Source: Acetobacter conturbans (GTDB lineage Bacteria > Pseudomonadota > Alphaproteobacteria > Acetobacterales > Acetobacteraceae). Taken from it: a stretch of 64,000 nucleotides of DNA. The position numbers and the translations under genes were made by a program. Of the stretch, positions 19,026-27,804 are shown piece by piece (within the stretch, counting starts at the first letter, position 1; each line of letters starts with the position of its first letter). Below the pieces are notes generated by a model. That model worked only from the letters and a program-made list of their open reading frames with translations, was not told the origin of the DNA and did not search any database. Where the stretch lies: contig NZ_WOSY01000002.1 in NCBI RefSeq assembly GCF_011516755.1, positions 186,001 to 250,000 of the forward strand, written 5' to 3'.

Positions 19026-19700
19026 TCAGCGTTTTTCCAGAAAGGTCTGGACCAGCCCCACCACCCTGTCGGTGATGGTGGCTACATCCTCGTTTTCCGA
19101 GGAGACACGGGCAAAGCGTGCGGGCTCAGACTCAGCGATCCTGCAAAACCCTGCCGAAACGCGCTCATGAAACGCCCGGTCCGCGCTTTCATAGCGATCC
19201 AGCGGCACCGGTTTCCCAGTGGCGCTCGCAGCCCGTGCCTTGATGCGATTGTAACCGGTCTCGAGGCCGACTTCGAACAGGATGGTCAGGTCCGGTTTGA
19301 TTCCGACCAGCCCGCTCAGGGACTGGATCATCGCAATCAGGGCCGGATCGCCGTCACCACGGCCGTATCCCTGATAGGCCATGGTCGAATCGTAGAAGCG
19401 ATCACACAGCACGATCTTCCCTGCCGTGACGGCGGGAATGATGACCTGATCCACATGATCGCAGCGGGCCGCGAAGTGGGTCATGATCTCGGCGCGGGCC
19501 GAAAGGTCGTGGCCACCGAACAGCAGCAGTTCCCGCAGCGCCTCGGCACCGGGAGAACCGCCCGGCTCGCGGGTGGCGACCACGTCGTAACCAAGCTGCT
19601 CCAGCCGGGGGGCCACGGCCCGCAACTGAGTGGATTTGCCAGCCCCTTCACCACCCTCGAAGGTAATGAAGGCACCGGTTCTCTTGGCTGTGTCGGTCAC
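19026..19700 (-). CDS. tmk: Thymidylate kinase
   Basis: Phosphorylates dTMP to dTDP. In 224 residues it carries the P-loop GGEGAGKST (16-24), the dTMP-binding REPGGSPGAE segment and the DRFYDSTMAYQG motif. The start is GTG at 19700, four bases after the dacA stop. It belongs to the tightly spaced rlpA-dacA-tmk-holB run. Length and motifs are entirely standard, with a Lys/Arg-poor LID region. Confidence 0.96.
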   Translation of the reverse strand: MTDTAKRTGAFITFEGGEGAGKSTQLRAVAPRLEQLGYDVVATREPGGSPGAEALRELLLFGGHDLSARAEIMTHFAARCDHVDQVIIPAVTAGKIVLCDRFYDSTMAYQGYGRGDGDPALIAMIQSLSGLVGIKPDLTILFEVGLETGYNRIKARAASATGKPVPLDRYESADRAFHERVSAGFCRIAESEPARFARVSSENEDVATITDRVVGLVQTFLEKR

Positions 19701-19704
19701 GGGA

Positions 19705-21036
19705 TCAGTGATGCTTCATGCCCAGACGGGCTGCGATCCGACCGCCGAACCCGAGTCTGGCCACAGCCGCTCCCGCTTCCAGCGGCACGGTGATGACGGT
19801 TGCCTGCGGGACTGGAGCCACTACGGGAGCAGCAGGCGCGCCGCCAACCACGGCAACCGGCTGCGGTGGCACGACAGATCCGGCCGTCGGATTGGCTGGC
19901 AATGTGATCGTAAGCTGGCCCACGGGCTGCCCGGCCGTCACAGGAGCCACCACCGGCGACGGGTAATCCACGGCGACATGCACGCGGGACTGCCATCCAT
20001 GAGGAAGCAGGAATGTGACGTCGCGGGAAGCGACAAGCGGAACTGTTCCCGCCTCACCCATCCAGACAGGGGCCTGCTCTATGACCTGCCCTTTGCGTGC
20101 GATCACGGCCTGCTCGAAGTTGGCGAACGACCATGCCAGCAGGCGTTCCCCTTCATGGGCGCGGGCATTGGAAGAGGACAGGCCATTGATCGCCATCACC
20201 ACACGGCGGCTCTCCCGCTTGGAGGAAGCGCAGAGACCGAAGCCACCCGCATCGGTATGGCCCGTCTTGAGACCGTCAGCGAGTCCTTTGTCCACCAGGA
20301 CGTTCCGGTTGCCCTGATTGATCTTGTTGAAGGCGAAGGAGGTCTCGGAGAAGAAGTGATAATATTGCGGGAAATCGCGGATGAGGTGTGTCGCGATGGT
20401 GCAGACATCCCGCGCCGACATGTAGTGGCCTTCAGCGGGCCAGCCGGTCGTGTTCATGAAATGCGAGTTGCTCATGCCCAGCTTGGCGGCCGTATCGTTC
20501 ATCAGCGCGACGAACTGCTCCTCGGAGCCGGAAATGCCTTCCGCCAGCACGATACAGGCGTCGTTGCCGGACTGGATCAGCATGCCCTGAATGAGATCCT
20601 GCACCGCGATGCTCTCACCCAGCGGCACGAACATCTTGGAGCCCTGCATCCGCCAGGCGCGCTCGCTGACCGGCAGCATCTGGTCGAGCTTGATACGCCC
20701 CGCCCCCAGCATGCCGAAGACGACATAGGCCGTCATCATCTTGGTCAGGGAAGACGGCGGCATATGCTCGTCCGCCGCTTTCTCCAGCAGCACCTGTCCG
20801 CTGTCGAAATCGGTGATGCAGGCCCATCGGGCGGGGGTGTCCACCGGCCCGATGGGCGTCATGGCTGGCGTCGAATCGACGGCAACTGCCTCAGCCGCCG
20901 GGGCGGACCGGGCATGCCGGGCGGCATGCTTCGGTTTCGCCGCCAGTGCGGAGCCTGAAAGGCCGGGCGTCAGGAGCCCGGTGCTGCCGGTCAGTACGGC
21001 GGCGCCGCTCGCAAGAAGAATCCGTCGGGTCTGCAC
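19705..21036 (-). CDS. D-alanyl-D-alanine carboxypeptidase (DacA/PBP5-6 family)
   Basis: Periplasmic penicillin-binding protein that trims the terminal D-Ala of peptidoglycan pentapeptides. The three active-site motifs are in place: SLTK (96-99), SGN (156-158) and KTG (257-259). A signal sequence with a twin-arginine-like start (MQTRRILLASGAA) precedes an Ala/Pro-rich linker. The C-terminal beta-rich domain is followed by a Val/Ala/Pro-rich tail, which may replace the usual amphipathic membrane anchor. GTG at 21036 has AGGA nine bases upstream, inside the end of the rlpA-like gene. Its neighbours are both lytic transglycosylase-type cell wall enzymes, so the run is a wall-remodelling unit. 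Confidence 0.92.
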   Translation of the reverse strand: MQTRRILLASGAAVLTGSTGLLTPGLSGSALAAKPKHAARHARSAPAAEAVAVDSTPAMTPIGPVDTPARWACITDFDSGQVLLEKAADEHMPPSSLTKMMTAYVVFGMLGAGRIKLDQMLPVSERAWRMQGSKMFVPLGESIAVQDLIQGMLIQSGNDACIVLAEGISGSEEQFVALMNDTAAKLGMSNSHFMNTTGWPAEGHYMSARDVCTIATHLIRDFPQYYHFFSETSFAFNKINQGNRNVLVDKGLADGLKTGHTDAGGFGLCASSKRESRRVVMAINGLSSSNARAHEGERLLAWSFANFEQAVIARKGQVIEQAPVWMGEAGTVPLVASRDVTFLLPHGWQSRVHVAVDYPSPVVAPVTAGQPVGQLTITLPANPTAGSVVPPQPVAVVGGAPAAPVVAPVPQATVITVPLEAGAAVARLGFGGRIAARLGMKHH

Positions 21037-21045
21037 GTTTCAATC

Positions 21046-21939
21046 CTATTCGACGACGATATGAGCACCCGTTAACCCGAGGGCCAAGGCGCGGTCCAGT
21101 GCTGTATCGGCTTCATTAACTGTCTGAAACGGCCCCACGCGCACAGCCCACGCGGGTCCGCTGTTATCGGTGGTAAGCTGGACCGTCCCGTTTGACGTCC
21201 TTGCTTCCATCTCAGCATAGGGCCTGCGGGTGAAACGCCCCACTTCGATCCACAGACTCCCGGTCGTCGGGAAGCTCTGCATATAGGCCACAGGCAGATC
21301 AGGCAGGCGCACCGGCTGGCGGGGGCCAAGCTGCGTCGTGACGGGAGCGGCGGCAGGCGATGCCTTCGCCCCCACGCCAAGAGTTTCCACTTCGACGTTG
21401 CCCACCGGTGCTGCTGTCATGTCGAGCAGCGGTCCGCCCGGAAGCGTTTCAGCAAAGGTGCGGCTCGGCAGGTCGTCCTCGATAACCTCCACCCGTGTCG
21501 GTTCGCTGCCCATGCCCAGAGCCACGGCAGCCTGCGGGGTGATCGAGAGAAGACGACCGTGCGGGACGGGGCCGCGATCATTGAGGCGGATCGTGATCTG
21601 GCGGCCATTATCCAGATTACGAACGGTGACCTGCACTGGAAGCTGGAGGGTTGGATGCGCCCCCGTCATGGCTTTGGGATCGTAGAGTTCACCATCCCCC
21701 GTGACGCGCGGCGCGATGTTGGAATCGACCACGGCAAGACCGGTCTCGCGATAGGCGAATTCCTGTCGCGGATAGAGCCACACGCCATCCGCGTGATAGG
21801 CTGGCCCGACTTCATAATGCACATGCTGCGTGACAGGCGCGGATACCGGCTTGTGACAGGATGCGAGCAGAAGCATGGACACCGGCACCAGCCAGCGCCT
21901 CACTACATGATGCGGGACACCGCCCGCCTCATGGTTCAT
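21046..21939 (-). CDS. rlpA: RlpA-like septal lytic transglycosylase / SPOR lipoprotein
   Basis: Outer-membrane lipoprotein of the RlpA family, a lytic transglycosylase acting on denuded septal glycan. The 297 residues show a lipobox LLASC (Cys28), a double-psi beta-barrel region (about 40-150, with ALTIRLNDRGP-like variant VTVRNLDNGRQITIRL) and a C-terminal SPOR domain (about 222-297). ATG at 21939 overlaps the mltB-type gene stop as ATGA. The family's usual catalytic region can be followed, but I cannot confirm activity residues. It sits between an MltB-like enzyme and a D,D-carboxypeptidase, consistent with division-site wall remodelling. Confidence 0.87.
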   Translation of the reverse strand: MNHEAGGVPHHVVRRWLVPVSMLLLASCHKPVSAPVTQHVHYEVGPAYHADGVWLYPRQEFAYRETGLAVVDSNIAPRVTGDGELYDPKAMTGAHPTLQLPVQVTVRNLDNGRQITIRLNDRGPVPHGRLLSITPQAAVALGMGSEPTRVEVIEDDLPSRTFAETLPGGPLLDMTAAPVGNVEVETLGVGAKASPAAAPVTTQLGPRQPVRLPDLPVAYMQSFPTTGSLWIEVGRFTRRPYAEMEARTSNGTVQLTTDNSGPAWAVRVGPFQTVNEADTALDRALALGLTGAHIVVE

Positions 21940-22946
21940 GTGGTAAGATCACCCATCAGTCCGACACCCAGCGCGTAATAATCGGAAGGGTTATAGCGGC
22001 GGATGACGTTGAAATTGTGGTAGACCATGAAGGCCTCCCCGCCCGCCCCATCCGGACGCACGATCGCGCCTTCAATCGCAGGACGGGTGAACGCTGTGCC
22101 ATCCTGCCTGCGCACTCCGGCTTCCATCCACGCGCTAAGGGTTCGCGTGCGGTCCCGACCGACTTCCGATTGCGGCAGCGTCTCCGGCACGGTGATCGCC
22201 TGCCCCCACGGTTCGCCGGTGCGCCAGCCACTCTTTCCCAGATAATTGCCGATCGACATCAGCACATCGGGGACACTCTTCCAGATATCCGCCCGCGATG
22301 ACCCGTCAAAAGCGCGCGCATATTTCAGATAGGCACTCGGCATGAACTGCGGCTGACCCATCGCCCCGGCATAGCTGCCGGACATGGCTGCGGGGGCAAT
22401 GCGTCCCTCGTTCAGGATCTGGAGAGCCTTCAACAGTTCGGAACGGAAAAACGATGCCCGACGACCGTCATAGGCCAGAGTCGCCAGCGCATCGACAATA
22501 TTGAAGCCGCCCGTAATGCGACCGTAATAGGATTCCAGCCCCCAGATTCCCATGACCGGGGAGCGGTCAACGCCCGTCGACGCTTCGACGCTGGTGAGCG
22601 TGCCATGCTGACCGGTATAAGCCGTACGGCCTGCGTCGATCTTGGCCTGCGTCAGCACCTTGGCGCGATACTGCGCCCATGTCATCGTGAATTCCGGCTG
22701 ATGCCGGTCAAGCTGGAGCACTTTGGCGTTGGGCTGGTGGGTCTGGGCGAGTGCTTCGCCCACGATGGTCTCCGACAGCCCCATGCCAAGGGCCTGACTG
22801 CGCACGCCCGTGAGAAACTCACTATAGGCCCCAGTGGCATGGCGGGTAGCGGCTTGAGCGCCCCGAATGCGGACCAATCCGGCAGAGCCGGTCCCGACAA
22901 GAGCCAGTCCGCCAAGTGCGGCCCGCCGCCCGATCATACGAGTCAT
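21936..22946 (-). CDS. MltB-family lytic murein transglycosylase
   Basis: Soluble or exported transglycosylase that cleaves the MurNAc-GlcNAc bond. Start 22946 is chosen because GGAG lies about ten bases upstream and the protein then opens with a Tat-like signal, MIGRRAALGGLALVG. Longer starts add an unlikely leader. The mature domain has WGLESYYGR, with the catalytic Glu of the SLT/MltB fold, then GAMGQPQFMPSAY and SIGNYLGKSGWRTGEPW, all strong MltB markers. The C-terminus ends in a VIRRYNPSDYYALGVG motif. About 336 residues. It begins the mltB-rlpA-dacA-tmk-holB run. Two Met codons near the start (22946, 22937) make the exact start uncertain by three residues. Confidence 0.9.
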   Translation of the reverse strand: MTRMIGRRAALGGLALVGTGSAGLVRIRGAQAATRHATGAYSEFLTGVRSQALGMGLSETIVGEALAQTHQPNAKVLQLDRHQPEFTMTWAQYRAKVLTQAKIDAGRTAYTGQHGTLTSVEASTGVDRSPVMGIWGLESYYGRITGGFNIVDALATLAYDGRRASFFRSELLKALQILNEGRIAPAAMSGSYAGAMGQPQFMPSAYLKYARAFDGSSRADIWKSVPDVLMSIGNYLGKSGWRTGEPWGQAITVPETLPQSEVGRDRTRTLSAWMEAGVRRQDGTAFTRPAIEGAIVRPDGAGGEAFMVYHNFNVIRRYNPSDYYALGVGLMGDLTT

Positions 22947-23095
22947 GCCGGAAAATTCTCCAATCTTCTGTGCTTCACCCTGAAACAACCGCCTGCCCGG
23001 AGGCGCCAGCGCACCACCTTCTACTGCGAACACAGGCCCTGCTCCAGAGGAGGAAATCATGCGCAGGGTTTTATCTGGGTTGTGTGATCAGCCGG

Positions 23096-23584
23096 TCACT
23101 CGGGCTTCAGCCGCCGCCTGTCCGCGCTTCCGTAAAAAACGAAATGCTCGAACGGATTGATTCCCGCAGCCTCGACGTCCGGATTGGCGGCCAGATAGTC
23201 GCGAATGTCAAAATAGGGGTTGGGATTACGACCCTCTTTCCAGCCGATCTTACGGAAATGCAGGCTGGGATCCATGTTGGATTGCCGGACGTCCACGTAG
23301 GTTTTCATATACCAGGCACGATCGAAATATCGGCAGCCCAGCGGCAACGCTTTGGCTTCCTGCGGGCTAAGGCGCACCGGCTCAGGATGGCGTGGTTCCG
23401 GGATGGTCGTGATTACAGAAGGCTTTTCCCGGCGAGAAACGGGACGGCGCCGGACGCCGAGCGCCGCAGGGGCACCCCGATCTCCCACTGCCTTGCGCAG
23501 AGCCGTAAGCCGTCCCTCTCCGGACGCCGCGAGGCCGGGAATTTCATGAGCCAGTTCACTGATGGAGCAAAGTTTAGCTGACAA
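23096..23584 (-). CDS. Small protein with glycosyltransferase-associated repeat domain
   Basis: A 162-residue protein whose second half carries two short repeats of the type found beside or fused to glycosyltransferases: CRYFDRAWYMKTYVDV with HFRKIGWKEGRNPNPYF, then DIRDYLAANPDVEAAG with NPFEHFVFYG. No catalytic glycosyltransferase domain follows, so it is a stand-alone copy of a domain usually attached to large enzymes. It starts at TTG (23584), supported by GGAGGTGA eight bases upstream, almost perfectly complementary to 16S rRNA. No signal peptide is seen. The function is unknown; a link to polysaccharide synthesis is inferred from the domain only. Confidence 0.75.
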   Translation of the reverse strand: MSAKLCSISELAHEIPGLAASGEGRLTALRKAVGDRGAPAALGVRRRPVSRREKPSVITTIPEPRHPEPVRLSPQEAKALPLGCRYFDRAWYMKTYVDVRQSNMDPSLHFRKIGWKEGRNPNPYFDIRDYLAANPDVEAAGINPFEHFVFYGSADRRRLKPE

Positions 23585-23712
23585 TAAAAATCACCTCCCA
23601 CATTGGAACCGTTATTATTTACGGCCTTAAGCCCTGCGCTAACTATTTTTTAACATACAGGAATGTCTGCCAAGCGGAAAATGCCTGCCGGAGAGGCGCT
23701 CGTGGAATTGGA

Positions 23713-23726
23713 GTTCGCATGCGAAC
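23713..23726. promoter_or_regulatory. 14-bp perfect palindrome upstream of dedA
   Basis: GTTCGCATGCGAAC is fully symmetric and lies 18 bp before the DedA-family start. It could be an operator overlapping the promoter. Without a known regulator this is a positional inference. Confidence 0.35.
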
Positions 23727-23744
23727 CGTGCAAGAAGCCCCTGA

Positions 23745-24350
23745 ATGGCATTCGATCCGTCCAGCCCCCTGATCGCATGGCTCTCCGCCGCCGCCCATAA
23801 TCCGTTTGGGCAGGCCGCCGCCATCATCCTCGGCACATTCATCCTTGAAGACGGCGCGACGATTCTCACCGCCATCGCCGTCGGAGACGGTACGGTGGGT
23901 GGAGCGCTCGCGCTGGTGTCGCTCTATATAGGGATCATCACGGGGGATGCTGGCCTGTACGGGCTCGGTCGGCTTGCGGCGTTATGGCCAGCGGCACGGC
24001 GATGGGCACCCTCATCCGCGAAAAACGGTGCGCCTGCGCCGACAAAATGGTGGAAAGGAAGAGCCCTTTTCCGGGTCATTTTCCTCTCCCGCTTTATCCC
24101 CGGCACTAGACTGCCGATCTATACGGCGAGCGGATTTTTCAACGCAGGTTTCGGTATATTCATTCTGGCCACAGCAATCGCCACGCTGTTCTGGACAACC
24201 TCCCTGTTTGCGCTGTCGCTGAAAATGGGCCAGATCCTGCTTGATGAACTGGGCGCGTGGCGCTGGGCTGGCATTGCCGGCTTCATTGCGGCAATCGTTC
24301 TGGTCGGGCGTCAGGTCGCCCGTATGCAGCCGTCATCTTCGCGAGGTTAA
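23745..24350 (+). CDS. DedA/VTT-domain membrane protein
   Basis: Inner-membrane protein of the DedA (SNARE-associated, VTT) superfamily, members of which act in undecaprenyl-phosphate or phospholipid flipping. The 201 residues contain four to five hydrophobic segments and the signature SRFIPGTRLPIY (around residue 116), equivalent to the R-x3-G-x-R motif. The early acidic pair (ILEDGATILTA) matches the family's Glu-Asp site. It is only six bases upstream of an ATP-grasp gene, so the two are surely co-transcribed. The specific lipid substrate is not known. Confidence 0.85.
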   Translation: MAFDPSSPLIAWLSAAAHNPFGQAAAIILGTFILEDGATILTAIAVGDGTVGGALALVSLYIGIITGDAGLYGLGRLAALWPAARRWAPSSAKNGAPAPTKWWKGRALFRVIFLSRFIPGTRLPIYTASGFFNAGFGIFILATAIATLFWTTSLFALSLKMGQILLDELGAWRWAGIAGFIAAIVLVGRQVARMQPSSSRG

Positions 24351-24356
24351 GCCAGA

Positions 24357-25604
24357 ATGGATCATCTGCACGGAATGGACCTTTCTGACGTCTGCACGGA
24401 CGTTTCTCCAGAAACACCACAGTCATCCAGTCCCTCGGCTTCTTCCGGGGCACCCCTTTCGGCACGCGCATACCCGGATGGCCCCGTCCCCTCTCTCCAG
24501 CCTGAAAAGCGGTCTTTCGCCGCGAAGCTGCTCAATCGCCTGAAACAGCAGCCGGACGCTGCGGAACCGGTCAGCTTTTTCGAGTTCTGGCCCGGCTGGC
24601 TGTTCTACACACCGATTGTCGCATACTGGATCGCGCTCGGTGTGCGTTACCGCGACTTCGGCATGCCCACTGCAGCCAATCCGCTGATCTCGACCGGCGG
24701 CCTCTGCGGTGAAAGCAAAAGTTCCATCCTCGACATGGCTGGCCCTTACGCCAGACGCTTCATCGCGCCTTATGTCATTCTGGATACCGATCGCGACGAT
24801 CTGGCCCGCGCGGAAGCGGCTCTTGATGCTGCCGGCATTACCGGCCCGGTCGTGGTCAAACCCGACATTGGCTGCAACGGCACGGGCGTCAAGCTCGCGC
24901 GCACCCGTGCCGTTCTGGGGGACGTGCTGGCGGAATTTCCCCGTGGTGTCCGACTGGCCCTGCAACGTCTGATCACCTGGGAACACGAAGCCGGTCTGTT
25001 CTACATCCGCCATGCGGATGAACCACGCGGCCGGATCACTTCCGTCACATACAAGGACGTCCCGGTCCTGCTGGGCGATGGCACCTCCACCGTTTCCGAA
25101 CTGCTTGAGCGCGACCCGCGTACACGGCTTCTGCCCCACATCTACCGCCCGCGCCTCGTCGATCGTCTGCAGGACATTCTCCCGAAAGGCGGACGCCTGC
25201 CGCTCGTCTTCACGGGCAATCACTGCAAGGGGTCAGTATTCCGCAACGGAATCAATGATATAACGCCCGAACTTACGGACGTTCTCGACCGAATCATGCG
25301 GGATTTCCCCGAATTCCATTTCGGGCGTGTGGACGTGAAGTTCCGCTCAGTCGAGGCCCTGAGGCAGGGCAAGGATTTCGAGATCATCGAAATCAATGGC
25401 GTGGGTTCGGAAGCGACCCATATCTGGGACGCCCGCACCACCCTGCGGGAAGCCTATGCCACGCAGTTTCACCATTACGGGGAAGCATTCAGGATCGGCG
25501 CTGAAAATCGGCGGAAAGGATGGAAATCCACCACCCTCCCAGCAGGTATCCGTCTCTGGCTGGAGCAGCGCCGCCTGCTCCGCTCCTATCCTCTGAACGA
25601 CTAG
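24357..25604 (+). CDS. ATP-grasp domain protein of unknown function
   Basis: A 415-residue protein with an ATP-grasp fold resembling D-Ala-D-Ala ligase or carbamoyl-phosphate-synthase domains. VVVKPDIGCNGTGVKLA is the glycine-rich ATP loop. FGRVDVKFRS and EIIEINGVGSEATHIWD are the metal- and nucleotide-binding segments. The first 70 residues are Ser/Pro-rich and look disordered, and one hydrophobic stretch (WLFYTPIVAYWIALGV, about 81-96) may touch the membrane. Known ATP-grasp ligases couple a carboxylate to an amine through an acyl phosphate; the substrate here is unknown. The DedA gene is directly upstream. Its 3' end is followed within nine bases by a repeat element. Confidence 0.8.
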   Translation: MDHLHGMDLSDVCTDVSPETPQSSSPSASSGAPLSARAYPDGPVPSLQPEKRSFAAKLLNRLKQQPDAAEPVSFFEFWPGWLFYTPIVAYWIALGVRYRDFGMPTAANPLISTGGLCGESKSSILDMAGPYARRFIAPYVILDTDRDDLARAEAALDAAGITGPVVVKPDIGCNGTGVKLARTRAVLGDVLAEFPRGVRLALQRLITWEHEAGLFYIRHADEPRGRITSVTYKDVPVLLGDGTSTVSELLERDPRTRLLPHIYRPRLVDRLQDILPKGGRLPLVFTGNHCKGSVFRNGINDITPELTDVLDRIMRDFPEFHFGRVDVKFRSVEALRQGKDFEIIEINGVGSEATHIWDARTTLREAYATQFHHYGEAFRIGAENRRKGWKSTTLPAGIRLWLEQRRLLRSYPLND

Positions 25605-25613
25605 ATTCCTTAA

Positions 25614-25904
25614 GAGGCTGTTTCAAAAGCTCTCTGCTGAGCGCGATCACTCCTGAGGGTGTGCACGACTGGCGTGGGTTTTTGAGCACCGAAGCGAAGC
25701 GGCCATGCGGGGCGTGAGCATCGGAGCACAGAACAAAACCGCCGAATTGGCCGCAGGGAGGTTCTGAAACAACCTCTCCGTTGAGCGAGAGCGTCCTGAT
25801 GGGGCGCGACCGGCATGGATTTTTACGCATTGAAGCGGGAAAACCGTGGGAACCGTTAGCATCGGCGCGCCGGACCGTCAGCAGAAAACGTTTTGATCGG
25901 CCTC
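25614..25904 (+). repeat. Tandem pair of 160-bp palindromic MITE-like repeats (copies A and B)
   Basis: Copy A runs about 25614-25777 and copy B about 25758-25904; the two share a 20-bp central terminus. The composite is flanked by TAA on both sides (25611-25613 and 25905-25907). Copy A starts GAGGCTGTTTCAAAAGC, and its core has GGTTTTTGAGCACCGAAGCG and GGCCATGCGGGGCGTGAGC, shared with the other copies in this window. It fills the gap between the convergent ATP-grasp and MlaD-like genes. Confidence 0.85.
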
Positions 25905-25935
25905 TAAACTCTGACCTGCGAGACCAGCAGAGCGA

Positions 25936-26397
25936 TCACTCGACGGGCAGGCCGCCATTTCCGAAGATATAGTTGCTCACCTGTTGTTCCAGACTGACCG
26001 GTTCGCGGGTGTTCGCGATGACGTCGGCCGCTTTGGTCATAGCCGTCGATGTTCCCGGCTCGATCATAAGGGTATTATCACCGGAAAGCGTCATCGAGCC
26101 GACGCTCAGAACACTGTCCATCGGAAAATGCAGCGTGTCGTTCACTTCAAAATCGACCACAGCCATCTGCGTTTGCGGATCAAGATGGACCGAAGAGACT
26201 CGTCCGACCGGAACACCCCCCAGAACGACCCGCGCGCCCGGAGCAAGACCATTCGCCGAAACAAAGGTGGCTGACAGGGGATAACGACTCACGCCGAAGC
26301 TGGTCTGCATGCCGTGAGCATAAAGCGCGAATCCCGCCGCCGCCGCCAGAACGGCGAAGCTGAAAACGGCAGTTCCTGTATGGCGGCGACGAGCCAT
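25936..26397 (-). CDS. MlaD-like MCE-domain protein
   Basis: Inner-membrane-anchored periplasmic substrate-binding protein of the phospholipid transport (Mla) type. The 153 residues have one N-terminal transmembrane helix (9-27) and an MCE domain (about 38-115) with YPLSATFVSANGLAPGARV and VVLGGVPVGRVSSV, typical of MlaD. In most genomes MlaD is encoded with the permease MlaE and ATPase MlaF, but none lies next to it here, so it is an orphan copy or the partners are elsewhere. It is bounded by repeat copies on both sides. Confidence 0.85.
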   Translation of the reverse strand: MARRRHTGTAVFSFAVLAAAAGFALYAHGMQTSFGVSRYPLSATFVSANGLAPGARVVLGGVPVGRVSSVHLDPQTQMAVVDFEVNDTLHFPMDSVLSVGSMTLSGDNTLMIEPGTSTAMTKAADVIANTREPVSLEQQVSNYIFGNGGLPVE

Positions 26398-26488
26398 TGT
26401 CCTGCAACTCCTCTTCGGGCGTCAGGGACGACCCATTCCCGCCCAATAAGGCTGCGCAGCGTCTCATGGTCAAGCGGCGATGCCTTAA

Positions 26489-26652
26489 GAGGCTGTTTCA
26501 AAAGCTCTCTGCGGACAATTCGGCGCACCTTATTCTGTGCTCCGATACACACGACCCGCATGGCCGCTTCGCTTCAGTGCTCAACAACCCACGCCGGTCG
26601 CGCACATCCTCAAGGGCGGTCGCGCTCACCAGAGAGCTTTTGAAACAGCCTC
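26489..26652 (-). repeat. 160-bp palindromic MITE-like repeat (copy C)
   Basis: 164 bp with near-perfect inverted ends: GAGGCTGTTTCAAAAGCTCT on the left, and its complement on the right. It is flanked by TAA (26486-26488) and TAA (26653-26655), a target duplication. By its core it is oriented opposite to copy A. It lies in the divergent gap between the MlaD-like gene and uppP, so it could affect either promoter. Confidence 0.9.
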
Positions 26653-26783
26653 TAATATTCCGTGTAACGTCAAAAGGGTAACAAAGGCAGTATCGTTCCG
26701 GGACAAGGCACGTTAACTTCTCAGCGAATATTTTCCGATTCACATCGGAGCATTTGATCGTTTCTCTCGAACGGGTTGATTAC

Positions 26784-27647
26784 ATGACGCTGTTGCAGAC
26801 CCTCCTCATTGCCATTCTACAAGGCGCAACCGAACTGTTCCCGGTTAGCAGCCTGGGTCACGCGGTGCTGCTGCCGGCGCTGCTACACTGGCCGTTCGAC
26901 GAAAATGATCCGATCTTTCTGCCTTTCCTGGTGATGCTACATCTCGGCACGTCCGTCGCTCTTTTCGTGTTCTTCTGGCGGGACTGGGCGGCGATCATCG
27001 GTGGCGCGCTGGGTCTGTACGGACGCCGCTACCGTATGGAAAGCTTCCGTATCCTGATGCTGCTTGGCATCGCCACAGTTCCTGCCGTGCTGGTTGGCGG
27101 CCTGCTTGAGCATCTGCTGCGTCATCTTTTCGGCTCACCGTTTCCGGTGGCTGGCCTGCTGGTGGCAAACGGCCTGATGCTGCTCATCGTCGAGAGGCTG
27201 AAGGCAAGCGGCGTGACCAGCGTTTCCAACTCCAGTGCCGAACGCCCGATCGCGAGCCTGAGTGCGAGTGATGCTGTTTTCATCGGCCTGTTCCAGTGTC
27301 TCGCCCTGCTCCCCGGCATGTCGCGCTCCGGCGCCACGATCGCAGGTGGCCTGCTGCGTGGACTGCACCACGATGTCGCGGCCCGCTTCTCCTTCCTGAT
27401 GGCTGAACCGATCATCCTCGCGGCCACAGCGCATCAGTTCATGAAAATGCGGCATATGCAGATCACGCATGAGCAGATTCATCTCGGCATGATCGGCGCA
27501 GGTGTCGCCGGGGTTACCGCGCTGATCAGCACGGCTGTCCTGATGCGTTACTTCCGCAATCACGACAACTGGGCACTGGCGCCGTTCGCCTATTACTGCA
27601 TCGCGCTGGGTCTGGGCTCGCTCGTCTATCTGGGTGGCTTTCTCTAA
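26784..27647 (+). CDS. uppP: Undecaprenyl-diphosphatase
   Basis: Integral membrane phosphatase (BacA/UppP) that recycles undecaprenyl diphosphate to the monophosphate carrier for cell wall and polysaccharide synthesis. The ATG at 26784 gives 287 residues beginning MTLLQTLLIAILQG, matching homologues; a TTG 30 bases upstream has its GGAG too close. The two catalytic motifs are present: GATELFPVSSLGH (14-26) and PGMSRSGAT (177-185), with many hydrophobic helices. Some family members have Glu-Gly before the first motif, here Gln-Gly. Repeat copy C lies in its upstream region. It fits the many polysaccharide genes in the window. Confidence 0.93.
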   Translation: MTLLQTLLIAILQGATELFPVSSLGHAVLLPALLHWPFDENDPIFLPFLVMLHLGTSVALFVFFWRDWAAIIGGALGLYGRRYRMESFRILMLLGIATVPAVLVGGLLEHLLRHLFGSPFPVAGLLVANGLMLLIVERLKASGVTSVSNSSAERPIASLSASDAVFIGLFQCLALLPGMSRSGATIAGGLLRGLHHDVAARFSFLMAEPIILAATAHQFMKMRHMQITHEQIHLGMIGAGVAGVTALISTAVLMRYFRNHDNWALAPFAYYCIALGLGSLVYLGGFL

Positions 27648-27804
27648 GCCGCCTGCCTTTCTGACAAATCTGGCCTCCCTTCCCCACAATTTTTTCTGCC
27701 GGGAAGGAAGACCACCTGCGGTCCAGACACGGAAAACGATGTTCCCTGTTTGCGGCAGGTGACCTTTATGCTTGTCATTCCCTACAGAGCAGGTTTTCGC
27801 AATC

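Noticed and set aside
25489..26743. Short peptides ending in RELLKQPL and CSDxxxPHGRFASVL read through the repeats
   Set aside because: Several frames are open at once because the repeats are short and GC-rich. There is no start signal, and the nested palindromes explain the conservation better than coding.
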